Part shown: positions 1-8,371 of the stretch, piece after piece | Position numbering within the stretch: position 1 is the stretch's first letter | Layout: each line of letters starts with the position of its first letter | NCBI GenBank assembly: GCA_023486985.1 | Contig: JAMDEM010000109.1 | Coordinates: forward strand, 1 to 21,154 | Reading direction: 5' to 3' | From: Bacillota bacterium | Lineage (GTDB): Bacteria > Vulcanimicrobiota > JAMDEM01 | Length of the DNA stretch: 21,154 nucleotides | Made by a program: the position numbers and the translations under genes | Notes under the pieces: generated by a model | The model's input: the letters and a program-made list of their open reading frames with translations, nothing else | Databases searched by the model: none | What the model was told of the DNA's origin: nothing

Positions 1-1454
1 AGGTGGATGAAATTATATTCAAGATTGGAATAAATATAGGCATCCTCTCCGTTTTCTCCGGGAATAAATAACTCGGGTTTTGTGCCGTCTGAGAAGTTAA
101 TTTCTCCTGTCATGTAGTAGTTCCATTCATCGGCGGAGTTCATATTTTCATTTACATTTGAAAATGAAGATCTTTTACATGCGCCGCAAATGTCAAATTC
201 ATAAAGGTATGCATCAGATTTATCTATTACTTCAAATGAGAGCCACATCTTCTTTCCAATATCATTTTCAAGTTTTTTCACCAGAGTTTCGACGGAATAA
301 TACGCTCCCGGCTCCTCCCTGCTCCCTAAAAGATTAATGTTTGCCCTTTTTAGCGGCAGTCCGGCAAGAAATTCAACCGTATTTTTTACAGACTCCGGGC
401 TCTCTTTTTCTATAACCATGTTAATACAACCGGCTATCATAATCCCCGCTCGATGCGCAGCCTCCATTGCTGTAACCACCTGATAAAGATCCACGTTGCT
501 GTAATATGCACGAAGCATCTCAGGATCAGCTGAACCAATCTGAAAGCCCATATAGATGCATCCAGCTTTAGCTGCCAGACGGATAAGCTCTGCCTCCATT
601 ACACTTGTATTCACCTCGCTGCTCATCCCCCATTCCGTCTTAAAACCCCTCCTGAGCATCTCCTGGCATATTCCTTCAAAGTGAGCCCGTGATGAAGTAA
701 TATTCACATCCTCAAAATGAAACTCTTCAACTCCATGGTTTTCCTTGAGATATTCCAGTTCATCAACAATATTCCCGGCCGTTCTGTAGCGGACAGGCAT
801 ACCCTGAGCTGCTATGTCACATCCGGCACATCCCATTTTGCATCCCCGGCTGGTAAGGACAGGTGCAATCCTTCCGGGCCTTATTATATTTCTATCAGAA
901 AATCTGTCTCTATAAGACGGAATTTTGTATTTCTGCGGAGCCATTTGTGCCCAATCCGGAAAGGGAAGGTCGTCAAGGGACGCAGGGCAATTGCGCCGGA
1001 CAGGAACACCGCTTGATTTCGTATAAAGACCGTAAATATCAGACGGATTCCGCCCTGATTCAATAGCCCGTGCAACCTCCAGTAAAAGCTCTTCCCCCTC
1101 GCCGACAGACAGATAATCCGCTCCGGTTTCAGCCAGAGTTTTCTCCGGGGAGTTAGAAGCGTGAGGCCCGCCTAATATTACCGTTTTTCCTGCCTTTTTT
1201 AACCTTATTGAAAGATCGACTACGCTGTTGTAAAGTATTGTAAGGCAGTTTATTCCAACAAGGTCAGCATCTTTACTTTTTTCTACAAGAATTTCATTCC
1301 CCAGATTCCCGTTAAATCCATCAATAATTTCTATATTATAATCATTTGCTTTTAAAAAGGAAGAAAGGTAACCCAGCCCCATAGGAGGCTGTATTCCAAC
1401 ACATTCAAGATTTAAACCGCTTTCAATCATGGGTCTCAGAAGTGTAATTTTCAA
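1..1454 (-). CDS. B12-binding-like radical SAM protein (3' end beyond window)
   Basis: An unbroken minus-strand frame of about 484 codons starts with TTG at 1454 and is still open at base 1. An in-frame TAG lies 12 bases upstream of the TTG, and AGAGGA sits about 6 bases before it, which supports this unusual start. The N-terminal ~150 residues look like a Rossmann-type cobalamin-binding domain (PPMGLGYLSSFLKAN, then VILGGPHASNSPEKTL). The radical SAM cysteines follow as TSRGCKMGCAGC at residues 205, 209 and 212. Residues near 245 (FHFEDVNIT) align with the same stretch in the two B12-type paralogues at 3179 and 6210. The position before the last cysteine is Gly, where the CxxxCx(aromatic)C motif normally has an aromatic residue. 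A C-terminal part with a CGAC pair (C423, C426) is not seen in the paralogues. It lies 63 bases after the membrane-protein gene ending at 1518, probably in one operon. The reaction is unknown; family assignment is confident. Confidence 0.85.
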   Translation of the reverse strand, partial: MKITLLRPMIESGLNLECVGIQPPMGLGYLSSFLKANDYNIEIIDGFNGNLGNEILVEKSKDADLVGINCLTILYNSVVDLSIRLKKAGKTVILGGPHASNSPEKTLAETGADYLSVGEGEELLLEVARAIESGRNPSDIYGLYTKSSGVPVRRNCPASLDDLPFPDWAQMAPQKYKIPSYRDRFSDRNIIRPGRIAPVLTSRGCKMGCAGCDIAAQGMPVRYRTAGNIVDELEYLKENHGVEEFHFEDVNITSSRAHFEGICQEMLRRGFKTEWGMSSEVNTSVMEAELIRLAAKAGCIYMGFQIGSADPEMLRAYYSNVDLYQVVTAMEAAHRAGIMIAGCINMVIEKESPESVKNTVEFLAGLPLKRANINLLGSREEPGAYYSVETLVKKLENDIGKKMWLSFEVIDKSDAYLYEFDICGACKRSSFSNVNENMNSADEWNYYMTGEINFSDGTKPELFIPGENGEDAYIYSNLEYNFIH

Positions 1455-1517
1455 TTTAGTCCTCTATTCTCAGATACTAATATCATTTTAGCAAATTTTT
1501 GCCTGATAAGAAAAGCA

Positions 1518-3095
1518 TCATTTACTTATAAGTTCCATCAGTTTCCAGCCTCCGGGAGTATTTGCATTCTCCTTGAATCTGAAATTTTTCTCCAGAAAGT
1601 TTCTTATGTCATTAAAATTCCATGTTTTTTTCTTGAAGTTAAACTCCGTCAAACCAGCCATGCTAAAAGCATAAGACTGGAAGTTTGTTTTGGTTTCATC
1701 TGCCAGAAAAACTCTTCCTCCCCTCTTGATATCTTCATTTATTTCCTGTAAAAGCTGATTGGCGGGGAAGCTTTCTGTAGCCTCTGCCCTGTATTTTATA
1801 AAAATATACTCAAGGTCTATAACCTTGAAATTTCCAAAATATTTGCTGTAAATTGAAGGCAGTCCCACTGTAATAAGATAATCTGACTCCTTCAAATTCT
1901 TGTTTATAAATAGAACACTCTGCTGGACTGCATCCGACTCAGGGGAGTGCTGGGGAAGAAGATAAAATTTAAAGTTTGTAAGAAAAACCACAAGAAGAAA
2001 AAGGAAAGCAACTACAGTCCCGCCTTTTTGTCCCAGTGATGACAGAAATGACCTTTCTCCCTCCTTTGCCGGAGCAAAAGCCATGGAAAAAAGCATTAAA
2101 AGAGGCAGCCAAATATTATAACTGTTCGTATTCAGGGGTACGGCAAGTTTTGTTCCAAGAAAAACGGTAATAAACCATACAAAAGCACATGCCCCTGGAA
2201 TCAAAGATGTTTTTATAATTTTCCACGACGCAGCAAGAATCAGCAAAAAGAATGCAATAAAAATATACTTATTAAATGGAAGAGGTATGATTTTTGAGCT
2301 GAATTCCGTAACAAAATTAAAATAAGACTGCCAGTCAGCCTGAAATCCGATTTTTACCGAAAGTAATTTTATCATTGTATCGGCAAGGCTGCCTCCCATG
2401 GAGTCAACATATTTAAAAGCTGTTTTCACAAGCAAAATAATAAAGGGTATAAGAAAAGCTGCGGAAAAACCTCCAAGATAAAGAAAAAAATTCTTGAATT
2501 TTTCAGCAGGAGCCTCCTTTTTCAATAAAATACCTGTCACACCGGCAAAAAACAGATAAAAATTTGTAAGATGAAACCAGTTTGCCATACCGCAAAAAAT
2601 GCCGGAAAAAAATATGAAAAAATTTGCCCCTTCCAGAAATATCACCAGGAGATAAAAAGAAATTGCCAGAAATAAAGTTCCCGTGGGATATGGGCGGTTG
2701 TTAACCGCAATAACCCAGAAGGAAAGAGAAAATCCGAAGATAAGAGCAATAATTGCTGATATAATAAATTTCCGGGTCAGTCTATGAATGCTTAAAAAAA
2801 TAAATCCTACAGCCATGGAGGAGATAAAAATATTAAAAATCTGGAGAGGAAAAATAGAGCCGCCTTTATAACCAAAAAAATTCCAGGTCCTGTATGCAAA
2901 CTTGCAACATGGCATCCAGCCAAGATGAGCAAACTCAAAATCCATGGCGTAAGGCGCTTTCCCTTCAACCATAAGAGCCAGAAGAAGAATATCAGAATCA
3001 GAAATAAAGTTATTGCTTACCGTAACCAGATAAAATGTAAGACAGATTAAAACTACAACAAGAAAACATAGAAGAGTCTTCCACCTATCTTTCAT
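1518..3095 (-). CDS. Multi-pass membrane protein, GT-C glycosyltransferase-like
   Basis: The protein has 525 residues. A membrane segment at about 7-27 is followed by many further hydrophobic helices to about residue 390, then a soluble C-terminal domain of roughly 130 residues. The first external loop carries the acidic pattern SNNFISDSDILLLALMVEG (D33, D35), placed as in GT-C glycosyltransferases, where an acidic residue in this loop is catalytic. It is a diverged paralogue of the protein at 4565-6052: both share SN-x4-[SG]D in the first loop, GY-x-GGSI near residue 75, and FHLTN near residue 175. GT-C enzymes use polyprenyl-phosphate sugars as donors at the outer membrane face, which fits the Dpm1-type synthase at 7640. 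It is divergent from the radical SAM gene at 3179 (83-base gap) and upstream of the one at 1454. No ribosome binding site precedes the ATG. The GT-C role is inferred from topology and the acidic loop; another transport or flippase role is possible. Confidence 0.7.
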   Translation of the reverse strand: MKDRWKTLLCFLVVVLICLTFYLVTVSNNFISDSDILLLALMVEGKAPYAMDFEFAHLGWMPCCKFAYRTWNFFGYKGGSIFPLQIFNIFISSMAVGFIFLSIHRLTRKFIISAIIALIFGFSLSFWVIAVNNRPYPTGTLFLAISFYLLVIFLEGANFFIFFSGIFCGMANWFHLTNFYLFFAGVTGILLKKEAPAEKFKNFFLYLGGFSAAFLIPFIILLVKTAFKYVDSMGGSLADTMIKLLSVKIGFQADWQSYFNFVTEFSSKIIPLPFNKYIFIAFFLLILAASWKIIKTSLIPGACAFVWFITVFLGTKLAVPLNTNSYNIWLPLLMLFSMAFAPAKEGERSFLSSLGQKGGTVVAFLFLLVVFLTNFKFYLLPQHSPESDAVQQSVLFINKNLKESDYLITVGLPSIYSKYFGNFKVIDLEYIFIKYRAEATESFPANQLLQEINEDIKRGGRVFLADETKTNFQSYAFSMAGLTEFNFKKKTWNFNDIRNFLEKNFRFKENANTPGGWKLMELISK

Positions 3096-3128
3096 ATTAA
3101 CGTTTTCAACAATTCAGCATGACTTTCC

Positions 3129-3157
3129 TTGTCCTTCTTTTCCGAATTTGATAGAAT
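3129..3157 (+). promoter_or_regulatory. Putative sigma70 promoter for the radical SAM gene at 3179
   Basis: TTGTCC (3129-3134) and TAGAAT (3152-3157) are separated by 17 bases in the divergent intergenic region. The predicted transcript would start near 3164, leaving a leader of about 15 bases that carries GGTGAG, 7 bases before the ATG at 3179. This is a pattern match only. Confidence 0.4.
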
Positions 3158-3178
3158 TAATATATGGTGAGTATTTAG

Positions 3179-4576
3179 ATGAAAGTACTGCTTACAGGTT
3201 GTGTGCGTAAAAAAAGTCAAAAATCGTTTGTTTCTATACCGAAACTTGGCCTGGGTTATATTGCTACTTCCCTTAGAAAAGCGGGACATGATGTTTTATA
3301 TCTGGACTGCCAAAAAGAAAACATGGAGATTAAAGGATTCAAAGAATATCTGAAACTCCATAAACCAGATGCTATCGGACTCCAGGTGCCAAGCTGTGAT
3401 TTTTCTTCAGCCCTTCAAATGACCGCCGCATGCCGGGAAACTCTTCCCCGAAGCAAAGTTATAGCAGGAGGCCCTCATATATCAGCCACCGGGGAAGAAG
3501 CTTTAAAAGCCCTTAATAATGCAGACTTTGCCTTTCATGGTGAAGCTGAAAACGGCATGGTGATGCTCCTTAATTATCTGGAAGGGAAAAAGGATTCCCT
3601 TGATAAAATACCCGGCCTTATTTACAGGCATGAAGACGGCATAAGGGTCAATAAAGCATGCTTTCCAGCCGATATTGACAGTCTCGGCTTTCCTTCCTGG
3701 GATTTGCTGAAACCCGAAAGCTACCTTACCGCCCCCCACGGCGCATTTTTTAAACAAACCCCTGCGGCATCCATAATAACCACCCGGGGATGTCCGTATT
3801 CATGTGCATATTGCAGCGTAAAATTCAACACAGGCAACATTTTAAGGAAAAGAAGCATCCCTCACATTATGGAAGAAATAAAGCTCCTGCGTAAAGAACA
3901 CGGAATTAAAGAAATTCATATCGAAGACGACAATTTTACCTTCCACCGCGCCTTTGTTGAAGAATTCTGCCTGAGCATGATGAAAGAAAATCCCGGGATC
4001 ACCTGGGCGCTGCCTAACGGTATCCGTCTTGACACCATAGACGAAAATTTGCTGAAATTGATGGAAAAAGCCGGCTGCTACTCAACGGCTGTAGGAATTG
4101 AATCAGGCTCACCGCGGATTCTTTCGGAAATGAACAGGTCGGTAACCCTTGAAAAAATGATCGAGAAGGTTAATCTTATTTCATCTTCCACAAACATAAG
4201 AATTACGGGTGCATTTATCCTTGGTTTTCCTGCAGAGACGCACCGAGATCTTGATTCCACCATAGATCTTGCCGTAAAGCTCCCTCTCAACCGGGCTTAC
4301 TTCGGATTATTCATGCCGTATCCTGGTACTGAAGTTTTCCAGTCTCTTGTCTTAAGTGGAAAGCTTGATCCAAAAAAAATTTGCTGGGATATTTGTCTGA
4401 GCAATATGACTATAATACCTCCTGATGAGGTATCTAAAAAAGAATTGAGGAGCTATAGAAACAAAGCTTACTGGAAGTTCTATTCCCGCCCGAAAATTTT
4501 CCTTCCAATCCTTAAAGAAATACGCCTGAAAAACCTGCCTAATATAGTCAAAAGGATAGTAGATTCATTTTTCTGA
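3179..4576 (+). CDS. B12-binding-like radical SAM protein
   Basis: The protein has 465 residues. The N-terminal ~150 residues resemble the B12-binding fold of class B radical SAM enzymes (PKLGLGYIATSLRKAGHDV at 21-39, AGGPHISATGEEAL at 96-109), with no DxHxxG motif, as is common in this class. The radical SAM core follows, with RGCPYSCAYC giving C205, C209 and C212 for the 4Fe-4S cluster that cleaves S-adenosylmethionine, then IHIEDDNFT and GIESGS. The fold and motifs match the protein at 6210 almost from end to end. Class B enzymes include methyltransferases and ring-forming enzymes acting on lipids and sugars, but the substrate here cannot be read from sequence. GGTGAG lies 7 bases before the ATG. 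The last 12 bases overlap the end of the convergent membrane-protein gene. Confidence 0.88.
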   Translation: MKVLLTGCVRKKSQKSFVSIPKLGLGYIATSLRKAGHDVLYLDCQKENMEIKGFKEYLKLHKPDAIGLQVPSCDFSSALQMTAACRETLPRSKVIAGGPHISATGEEALKALNNADFAFHGEAENGMVMLLNYLEGKKDSLDKIPGLIYRHEDGIRVNKACFPADIDSLGFPSWDLLKPESYLTAPHGAFFKQTPAASIITTRGCPYSCAYCSVKFNTGNILRKRSIPHIMEEIKLLRKEHGIKEIHIEDDNFTFHRAFVEEFCLSMMKENPGITWALPNGIRLDTIDENLLKLMEKAGCYSTAVGIESGSPRILSEMNRSVTLEKMIEKVNLISSSTNIRITGAFILGFPAETHRDLDSTIDLAVKLPLNRAYFGLFMPYPGTEVFQSLVLSGKLDPKKICWDICLSNMTIIPPDEVSKKELRSYRNKAYWKFYSRPKIFLPILKEIRLKNLPNIVKRIVDSFF

Positions 4577-6052
4577 TTTACTTTTTTTTACTTCATATAA
4601 AACAACATCTTTATACAACGGGTCTCCCCCTTTTGTTTCATAAAGCAGTTCCAGTCTGAAATCTTTTGACAATCTTTTCAAAAAATAATCAATATCCAGA
4701 ATATTTGCCGCCGGCACGATTTCTTTTTCAGACCTGTCCAGAAATAATTTGACTCTGTCTTTATAAATGCAAGAATTTATGTCGTTAACCAGAACCTGAT
4801 ATAAATACTCTCCGTTACATTCCGGATAAATTATATATGTCTTGCATCTGATATAATATTCCAGATAAGAAGGAAGTATACCATTGGCAAAAACTATATC
4901 ACTGGAAGAAATCAAATTGCCGGGCTTTGCAATTGCCGCCTGATAAATGTGGTCTTTGCCTATATCCTTTGAATCGTATAATAATTGAAAATTTTTCGAA
5001 AATATAAAAGCAGCTAAAAAAACCAAAACTAATGCAACAGTTCCCTTTTTAAGTAAAGAAAACCTGTTGTAACCTCTTAACATCAGTGCCAGTGCAATGC
5101 TTAAAACAACTAAAATGTTTGCAAAATTCGGACTTAGTGGTGCTGTTATCTTTATAGTCAATGCTAAAAGAAATCCAAAAATCAAAGACAGATACAACAA
5201 ACGGCTTTTGAAAATATCTTTAAAAGAAGCTATAAATAAGAAAATGAACAAGGATAAATAAATAATATACCACACAAGACCATTTATAAATATACCTCTG
5301 AAAAAACTTGTTGCCAGATGATACTGGAACAAAAGCATCCATGTCGTTCCCTGTCCAAAAGCTCTAACATACCCTAAAGATGTTGTCATCTCTGATAAGC
5401 CATATCCGATTAATAAAATTAATGTTAGAAATAAAATAAATACTGAAGAATTTTTAATCTTCTCTTTAATTTTTTCTTTTCCGCTTAAATAATAGATAAC
5501 CGAACAAAGCACAATGCCTAAATTCGTCAGATGAAAGAAGAGAGCAAAGCTATTTGCCAGAGCAATAAAAAGCGTCTTAAATTTAATATTCTCCTTGCTG
5601 TAAAGATAAAAACTTAAAATTACAAATAAAAAACTCCCTGAATAAAGTTCTGTATGAACAAATTCAAACCATAAGGCATATGAAAAAGACAAAAATGCTG
5701 TTAAGCAAATTGAAACAAGCAAGCTTTTTGTTAATTCATAAATTAAAATTAAAAATATTGCCGAGCCAAGAGCGGCAAGAAAAATATTAAGTATCTCCAC
5801 CGGTTTTATTGAGCCTCCCCCATACCCAATGAAACTGGCAAAACCATATACTAATTTCCCTAAGGGAATCCACGCTATATGTGCCATTGACCTGAAGTGC
5901 AAATGTGTAATGTCTTCTACTTCCAGAGTCATCTGCAAAAAATCGCCGCCCTCCATATTGCTGCTTAAGGTAAAAAAATATGCTGAAAAAAACATAAGAA
6001 AAGATACAATGAAGAGGAGGATTTTTCTTCCTTCTAATTTAACCATTTGCAT
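4565..6052 (-). CDS. Multi-pass membrane protein, GT-C glycosyltransferase-like (paralogue of 1518-3095)
   Basis: The protein has 495 residues with a first helix at about 10-30, at least ten further hydrophobic segments, and a ~120-residue soluble C-terminal tail ending in a Lys/Ser-rich stretch. The first loop, SSNMEGGDFLQMTLEVED (E34, D37), aligns with D33/D35 of the paralogue. Other shared patches are IGYGGGSI, LNIF and FHLTN. The GT-C-type transferase role using a lipid-linked sugar is inferred as for the paralogue. Two start codons lie close together (ATG at 6052 and at 6046), with only a weak GGA upstream, so the true start may be either. The gene is divergent from the radical SAM gene at 6210 across 157 bases, and converges with the one ending at 4576, overlapping by 12 bases. 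Base composition is more AT-rich than the radical SAM genes beside it, as expected for a hydrophobic protein. Confidence 0.7.
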   Translation of the reverse strand: MQMVKLEGRKILLFIVSFLMFFSAYFFTLSSNMEGGDFLQMTLEVEDITHLHFRSMAHIAWIPLGKLVYGFASFIGYGGGSIKPVEILNIFLAALGSAIFLILIYELTKSLLVSICLTAFLSFSYALWFEFVHTELYSGSFLFVILSFYLYSKENIKFKTLFIALANSFALFFHLTNLGIVLCSVIYYLSGKEKIKEKIKNSSVFILFLTLILLIGYGLSEMTTSLGYVRAFGQGTTWMLLFQYHLATSFFRGIFINGLVWYIIYLSLFIFLFIASFKDIFKSRLLYLSLIFGFLLALTIKITAPLSPNFANILVVLSIALALMLRGYNRFSLLKKGTVALVLVFLAAFIFSKNFQLLYDSKDIGKDHIYQAAIAKPGNLISSSDIVFANGILPSYLEYYIRCKTYIIYPECNGEYLYQVLVNDINSCIYKDRVKLFLDRSEKEIVPAANILDIDYFLKRLSKDFRLELLYETKGGDPLYKDVVLYEVKKSKSEK

Positions 6053-6174
6053 TTTTCCGGCACTTATTCATCAAAAAACTTCGCCTTTTGTCCTTTCGCC
6101 CAAGGGTTCTAGTTTTTCCGGATAATTTCCTTTTTGTGCCAGAACCGCCTGTGCTATCCCGGCGCCTGCACGAT

Positions 6175-6203
6175 TTGCTATACTTTCTTTATTTTGATAA
6201 AAT
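6175..6203 (+). promoter_or_regulatory. Putative promoter giving a leaderless transcript for the gene at 6210
   Basis: TTGCTA (6175-6180) and TAAAAT (6198-6203) have a 17-base spacer. Only six bases separate the -10 box from the ATG at 6210, so transcription would begin at or next to the start codon. No ribosome binding site is present upstream of that ATG, which agrees with a leaderless message. An overlapping TATACT at 6179 lacks a good -35 box. Confidence 0.45.
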
Positions 6204-6209
6204 TTTAGC

Positions 6210-7601
6210 ATGAAAGTTCTTCTGGTAAGTCCCATAAACAGGACTTCTGTCATTATGCCTAATCTTGGCCTTGGATACCTTGCAACTGCTGCCAGAAACA
6301 AAGGACATGAAGTATCAATCCTTAACTGTCCTAAAGAACACTTTAATTACGGGGATTTTCGCAAATTCATGGAGCATCAGCCCTTTGATATGGCAGGCTT
6401 TCAGTGCTTTTCTTATGATGTACCATCTGTTGCCAGGCACATCTCCATTGCCCGGGAAGTAAATCCCGGCATTATAACGGTAGTAGGCGGCCCTCACCCG
6501 TCCGGAGACCCTGACGGAGTCCTTGAACATCTTACCGGTGCAGATTTTGCCTTTCAGAGTGACTCTGAAATTTCATTTCCCATCTTCCTGGAAGCTATTG
6601 AAAAAAAAGATACCGGAGCTTCCGTCCTGGGCAGAATCCCGGGAATTATTTTCAGAGACAACGGTGAAATAAAGATTATCCCCCCCCAACGGGTTGAAAA
6701 TTTAGATGATTTAGGCTTTCCTGCCTGGGACCTTATGAAACCGGCTGAATATCCTCCGGCGCCCCATGGAGGCTTTGTGAAAAACTTTCCAACCGCGCCT
6801 GTAATAATAACAAGGGGCTGCCCTTACAAGTGCACTTTTTGTGCAGGAAAAACCATCGCCGGGGCAATTCCAAGAAAACGAAGCCTGGCTCATGTTTTTG
6901 AAGAGCTGGAGCTTCTTAAAAGCCGTTACGGCGTAAAAGAAATAAATATTGAAGATGAAAATTTCACGCTTCACAAGCCTATGGCAAAAGAATTCTGCCG
7001 AAAGCTTATCGAAAATAAGATGAATCTTTCCTGGACCCTTCCTTCGGGAGTAAGGCTGGATTCCCTGGATGAAGAACTCTTGTCTTTGATGGAAGCTTCC
7101 GGCTGTTATTCACTGGCAGTGGGAATAGAATCCGGCTCACAGAGGGTGCTGGATTTAATAAAAAAGGGACTAACCATTGAGCTTATAAAAGAAAAGGTGC
7201 GCCTGATTAAAAAAACAAGCATAAAAATTACCGGTTTCTTTATGATTGGCTACCCCGGTGAAACTGTTGAAGAAATAAAGAACACGGTGGATTTTGCTCT
7301 TGAGCTTGGCATCTCCCGTGCGCACTTTGCCATTTTTACCCCTGTTCCAGGCAGTGAAGCCTATGAAGAGTTAAAAAAGGAAGGGAAACTTGCCGGGCTC
7401 AAATGGGAAAAGCTTTACTTTCATGATATCGGCTTTGAGCCGCCGGGATTTACGGCAAAAAACCTGAAAAAACTTCAAAGATATGCCTACCTTAAGTTTT
7501 ATCTAAATCCCCGGATACTCCTGCCACTCCTTGGAGAGGTGAAATCCCTAAGCCATCTTCGCTTCCTTTTGATGAGATTCAGGGAAGCGGCTGGAATTTA
7601 A
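6210..7601 (+). CDS. B12-binding-like radical SAM protein (paralogue of 3179-4576)
   Basis: The protein has 463 residues, within two residues of its paralogue. The N-terminal cobalamin-binding-like domain shows PNLGLGYLATAARNKGHEV (17-35) and VGGPHPSGDPDGVL (92-105). The radical SAM core has TRGCPYKCTFC with C204, C208 and C211, then INIEDENFTLH, VGIESGSQRVL and MIGYPGET, the usual SAM-binding and barrel elements. The C-terminal ~60 residues are basic and aromatic (LKFYLNPRILLPLLGEVK), matching KFYSRPKIFLPILKEIR in the paralogue. The common reaction of this class is radical methylation or C-C/C-S bond chemistry with cobalamin; the substrate is unknown. The ATG has no ribosome binding site and lies six bases after a -10-like box. 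It is followed by the polyprenyl-phosphate sugar synthase gene, whose -35 box abuts this stop codon. Confidence 0.88.
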   Translation: MKVLLVSPINRTSVIMPNLGLGYLATAARNKGHEVSILNCPKEHFNYGDFRKFMEHQPFDMAGFQCFSYDVPSVARHISIAREVNPGIITVVGGPHPSGDPDGVLEHLTGADFAFQSDSEISFPIFLEAIEKKDTGASVLGRIPGIIFRDNGEIKIIPPQRVENLDDLGFPAWDLMKPAEYPPAPHGGFVKNFPTAPVIITRGCPYKCTFCAGKTIAGAIPRKRSLAHVFEELELLKSRYGVKEINIEDENFTLHKPMAKEFCRKLIENKMNLSWTLPSGVRLDSLDEELLSLMEASGCYSLAVGIESGSQRVLDLIKKGLTIELIKEKVRLIKKTSIKITGFFMIGYPGETVEEIKNTVDFALELGISRAHFAIFTPVPGSEAYEELKKEGKLAGLKWEKLYFHDIGFEPPGFTAKNLKKLQRYAYLKFYLNPRILLPLLGEVKSLSHLRFLLMRFREAAGI

Positions 7602-7631
7602 TTGATTTACCGGTGTTTTCTATGCTAAAAT
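7602..7631 (+). promoter_or_regulatory. Putative promoter giving a leaderless transcript for the gene at 7640
   Basis: TTGATT (7602-7607) directly follows the TAA of the radical SAM gene. TAAAAT (7626-7631) follows after 18 bases, and the ATG at 7640 lies eight bases later with no ribosome binding site. The two more upstream starts in the same frame (GTG 7613, ATG 7622) would fall inside this promoter. Confidence 0.42.
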
Positions 7632-7639
7632 TTAATAAT

Positions 7640-8371
7640 ATGGAAAACAAGGTAATTATAATTATTCCTACCTTTAATGAAAAAGAAAATCTTGCCCATC
7701 TTCTTGAGAAAGCCTGCTCAGCCTGCCGGGAGCAGAAGATACTGCCATTGTTTTTGATTGTTGATGATAACTCGCCCGACGGAACGGGAGATTTAGCCCG
7801 CGAACTGGCTGGAAAATACCCCTTGGAAATAATTCAGCGTGAAGGAACCCGGGGGATTGGCATTGCGTATAAAGAAGCCTTTGCTTATGTATTTGCAAAT
7901 CATAAGCCAGAATATATTCTTGCCATGGACGGGGATAATTCTCACGACCCAAAATTTTTTGCCAGTTTACTGAACAAAGCAAGTGAAGGCTTTGATGTGG
8001 TTCTTGGCTCAAGATATATAAACGGCGGTAACATAACAGGCTGGGGTTTTAGCAGAAAATTAATATCCCGGGGGGCTAATTTTCTAACAAGTCTGGTGCT
8101 GAAACTAAATCTTGCTGATGTAACAACCGGCTTTAGATGCTACAGAGCAGAAGCCCTTAAAAAAATTAACCTTAATTTAATAAAAAGCGATGGGTTTTCA
8201 TTTATGGAGGAAATTCTTTTTTACTGCAGGAAGGCTGGATTAAGAATAGCCGAGGTTCCAATAGATTTCATTGACCGGAGCCGGGGGGAATCAAAACTGG
8301 GATTGAAAGATATAATAAAAGTATTTACAACTATTGTGAGACTGCGGTTTGCTTTTAAAAATGAAAAATAA
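7640..8371 (+). CDS. Dpm1-type polyprenyl-phosphate sugar synthase (GT2)
   Basis: The protein has 243 residues from the ATG at 7640, close to the usual length of soluble Dpm1 proteins. That start gives the family-typical beginning MENKVIIIIPTFNEKENL; the frame extends nine codons upstream to GTG at 7613. It carries the full set of dolichyl/polyprenyl-phosphate mannosyl- or glucosyltransferase motifs: PTFNEKEN, IVDDNSPDGTG, MDGDNSHDP (the metal-binding DxD-type site), VLGSRYINGG, and a TTGFRCYR segment. The enzyme moves a sugar from a nucleotide donor to a polyprenyl phosphate on the cytoplasmic side. The product serves GT-C enzymes outside, such as the two GT-C-like proteins at 1518 and 4565. 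There is no C-terminal membrane helix pair, so it is probably peripheral. It overlaps the next gene by 11 bases, suggesting coupled translation. Which sugar is used cannot be told. Confidence 0.9.
   Translation: MENKVIIIIPTFNEKENLAHLLEKACSACREQKILPLFLIVDDNSPDGTGDLARELAGKYPLEIIQREGTRGIGIAYKEAFAYVFANHKPEYILAMDGDNSHDPKFFASLLNKASEGFDVVLGSRYINGGNITGWGFSRKLISRGANFLTSLVLKLNLADVTTGFRCYRAEALKKINLNLIKSDGFSFMEEILFYCRKAGLRIAEVPIDFIDRSRGESKLGLKDIIKVFTTIVRLRFAFKNEK

Noticed and set aside
717..1016. Plus-strand open frame of 99 codons near the left edge
   Set aside because: It lies opposite the radical SAM coding frame, has no ribosome binding site and no recognisable protein pattern.
6071..6301. Minus-strand frame of 76 codons in the 6053-6209 gap
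   Set aside because: It starts inside the opposite radical SAM gene, has no ribosome binding site and no recognised family. I also looked for a cobalamin riboswitch here and saw no convincing conserved elements.
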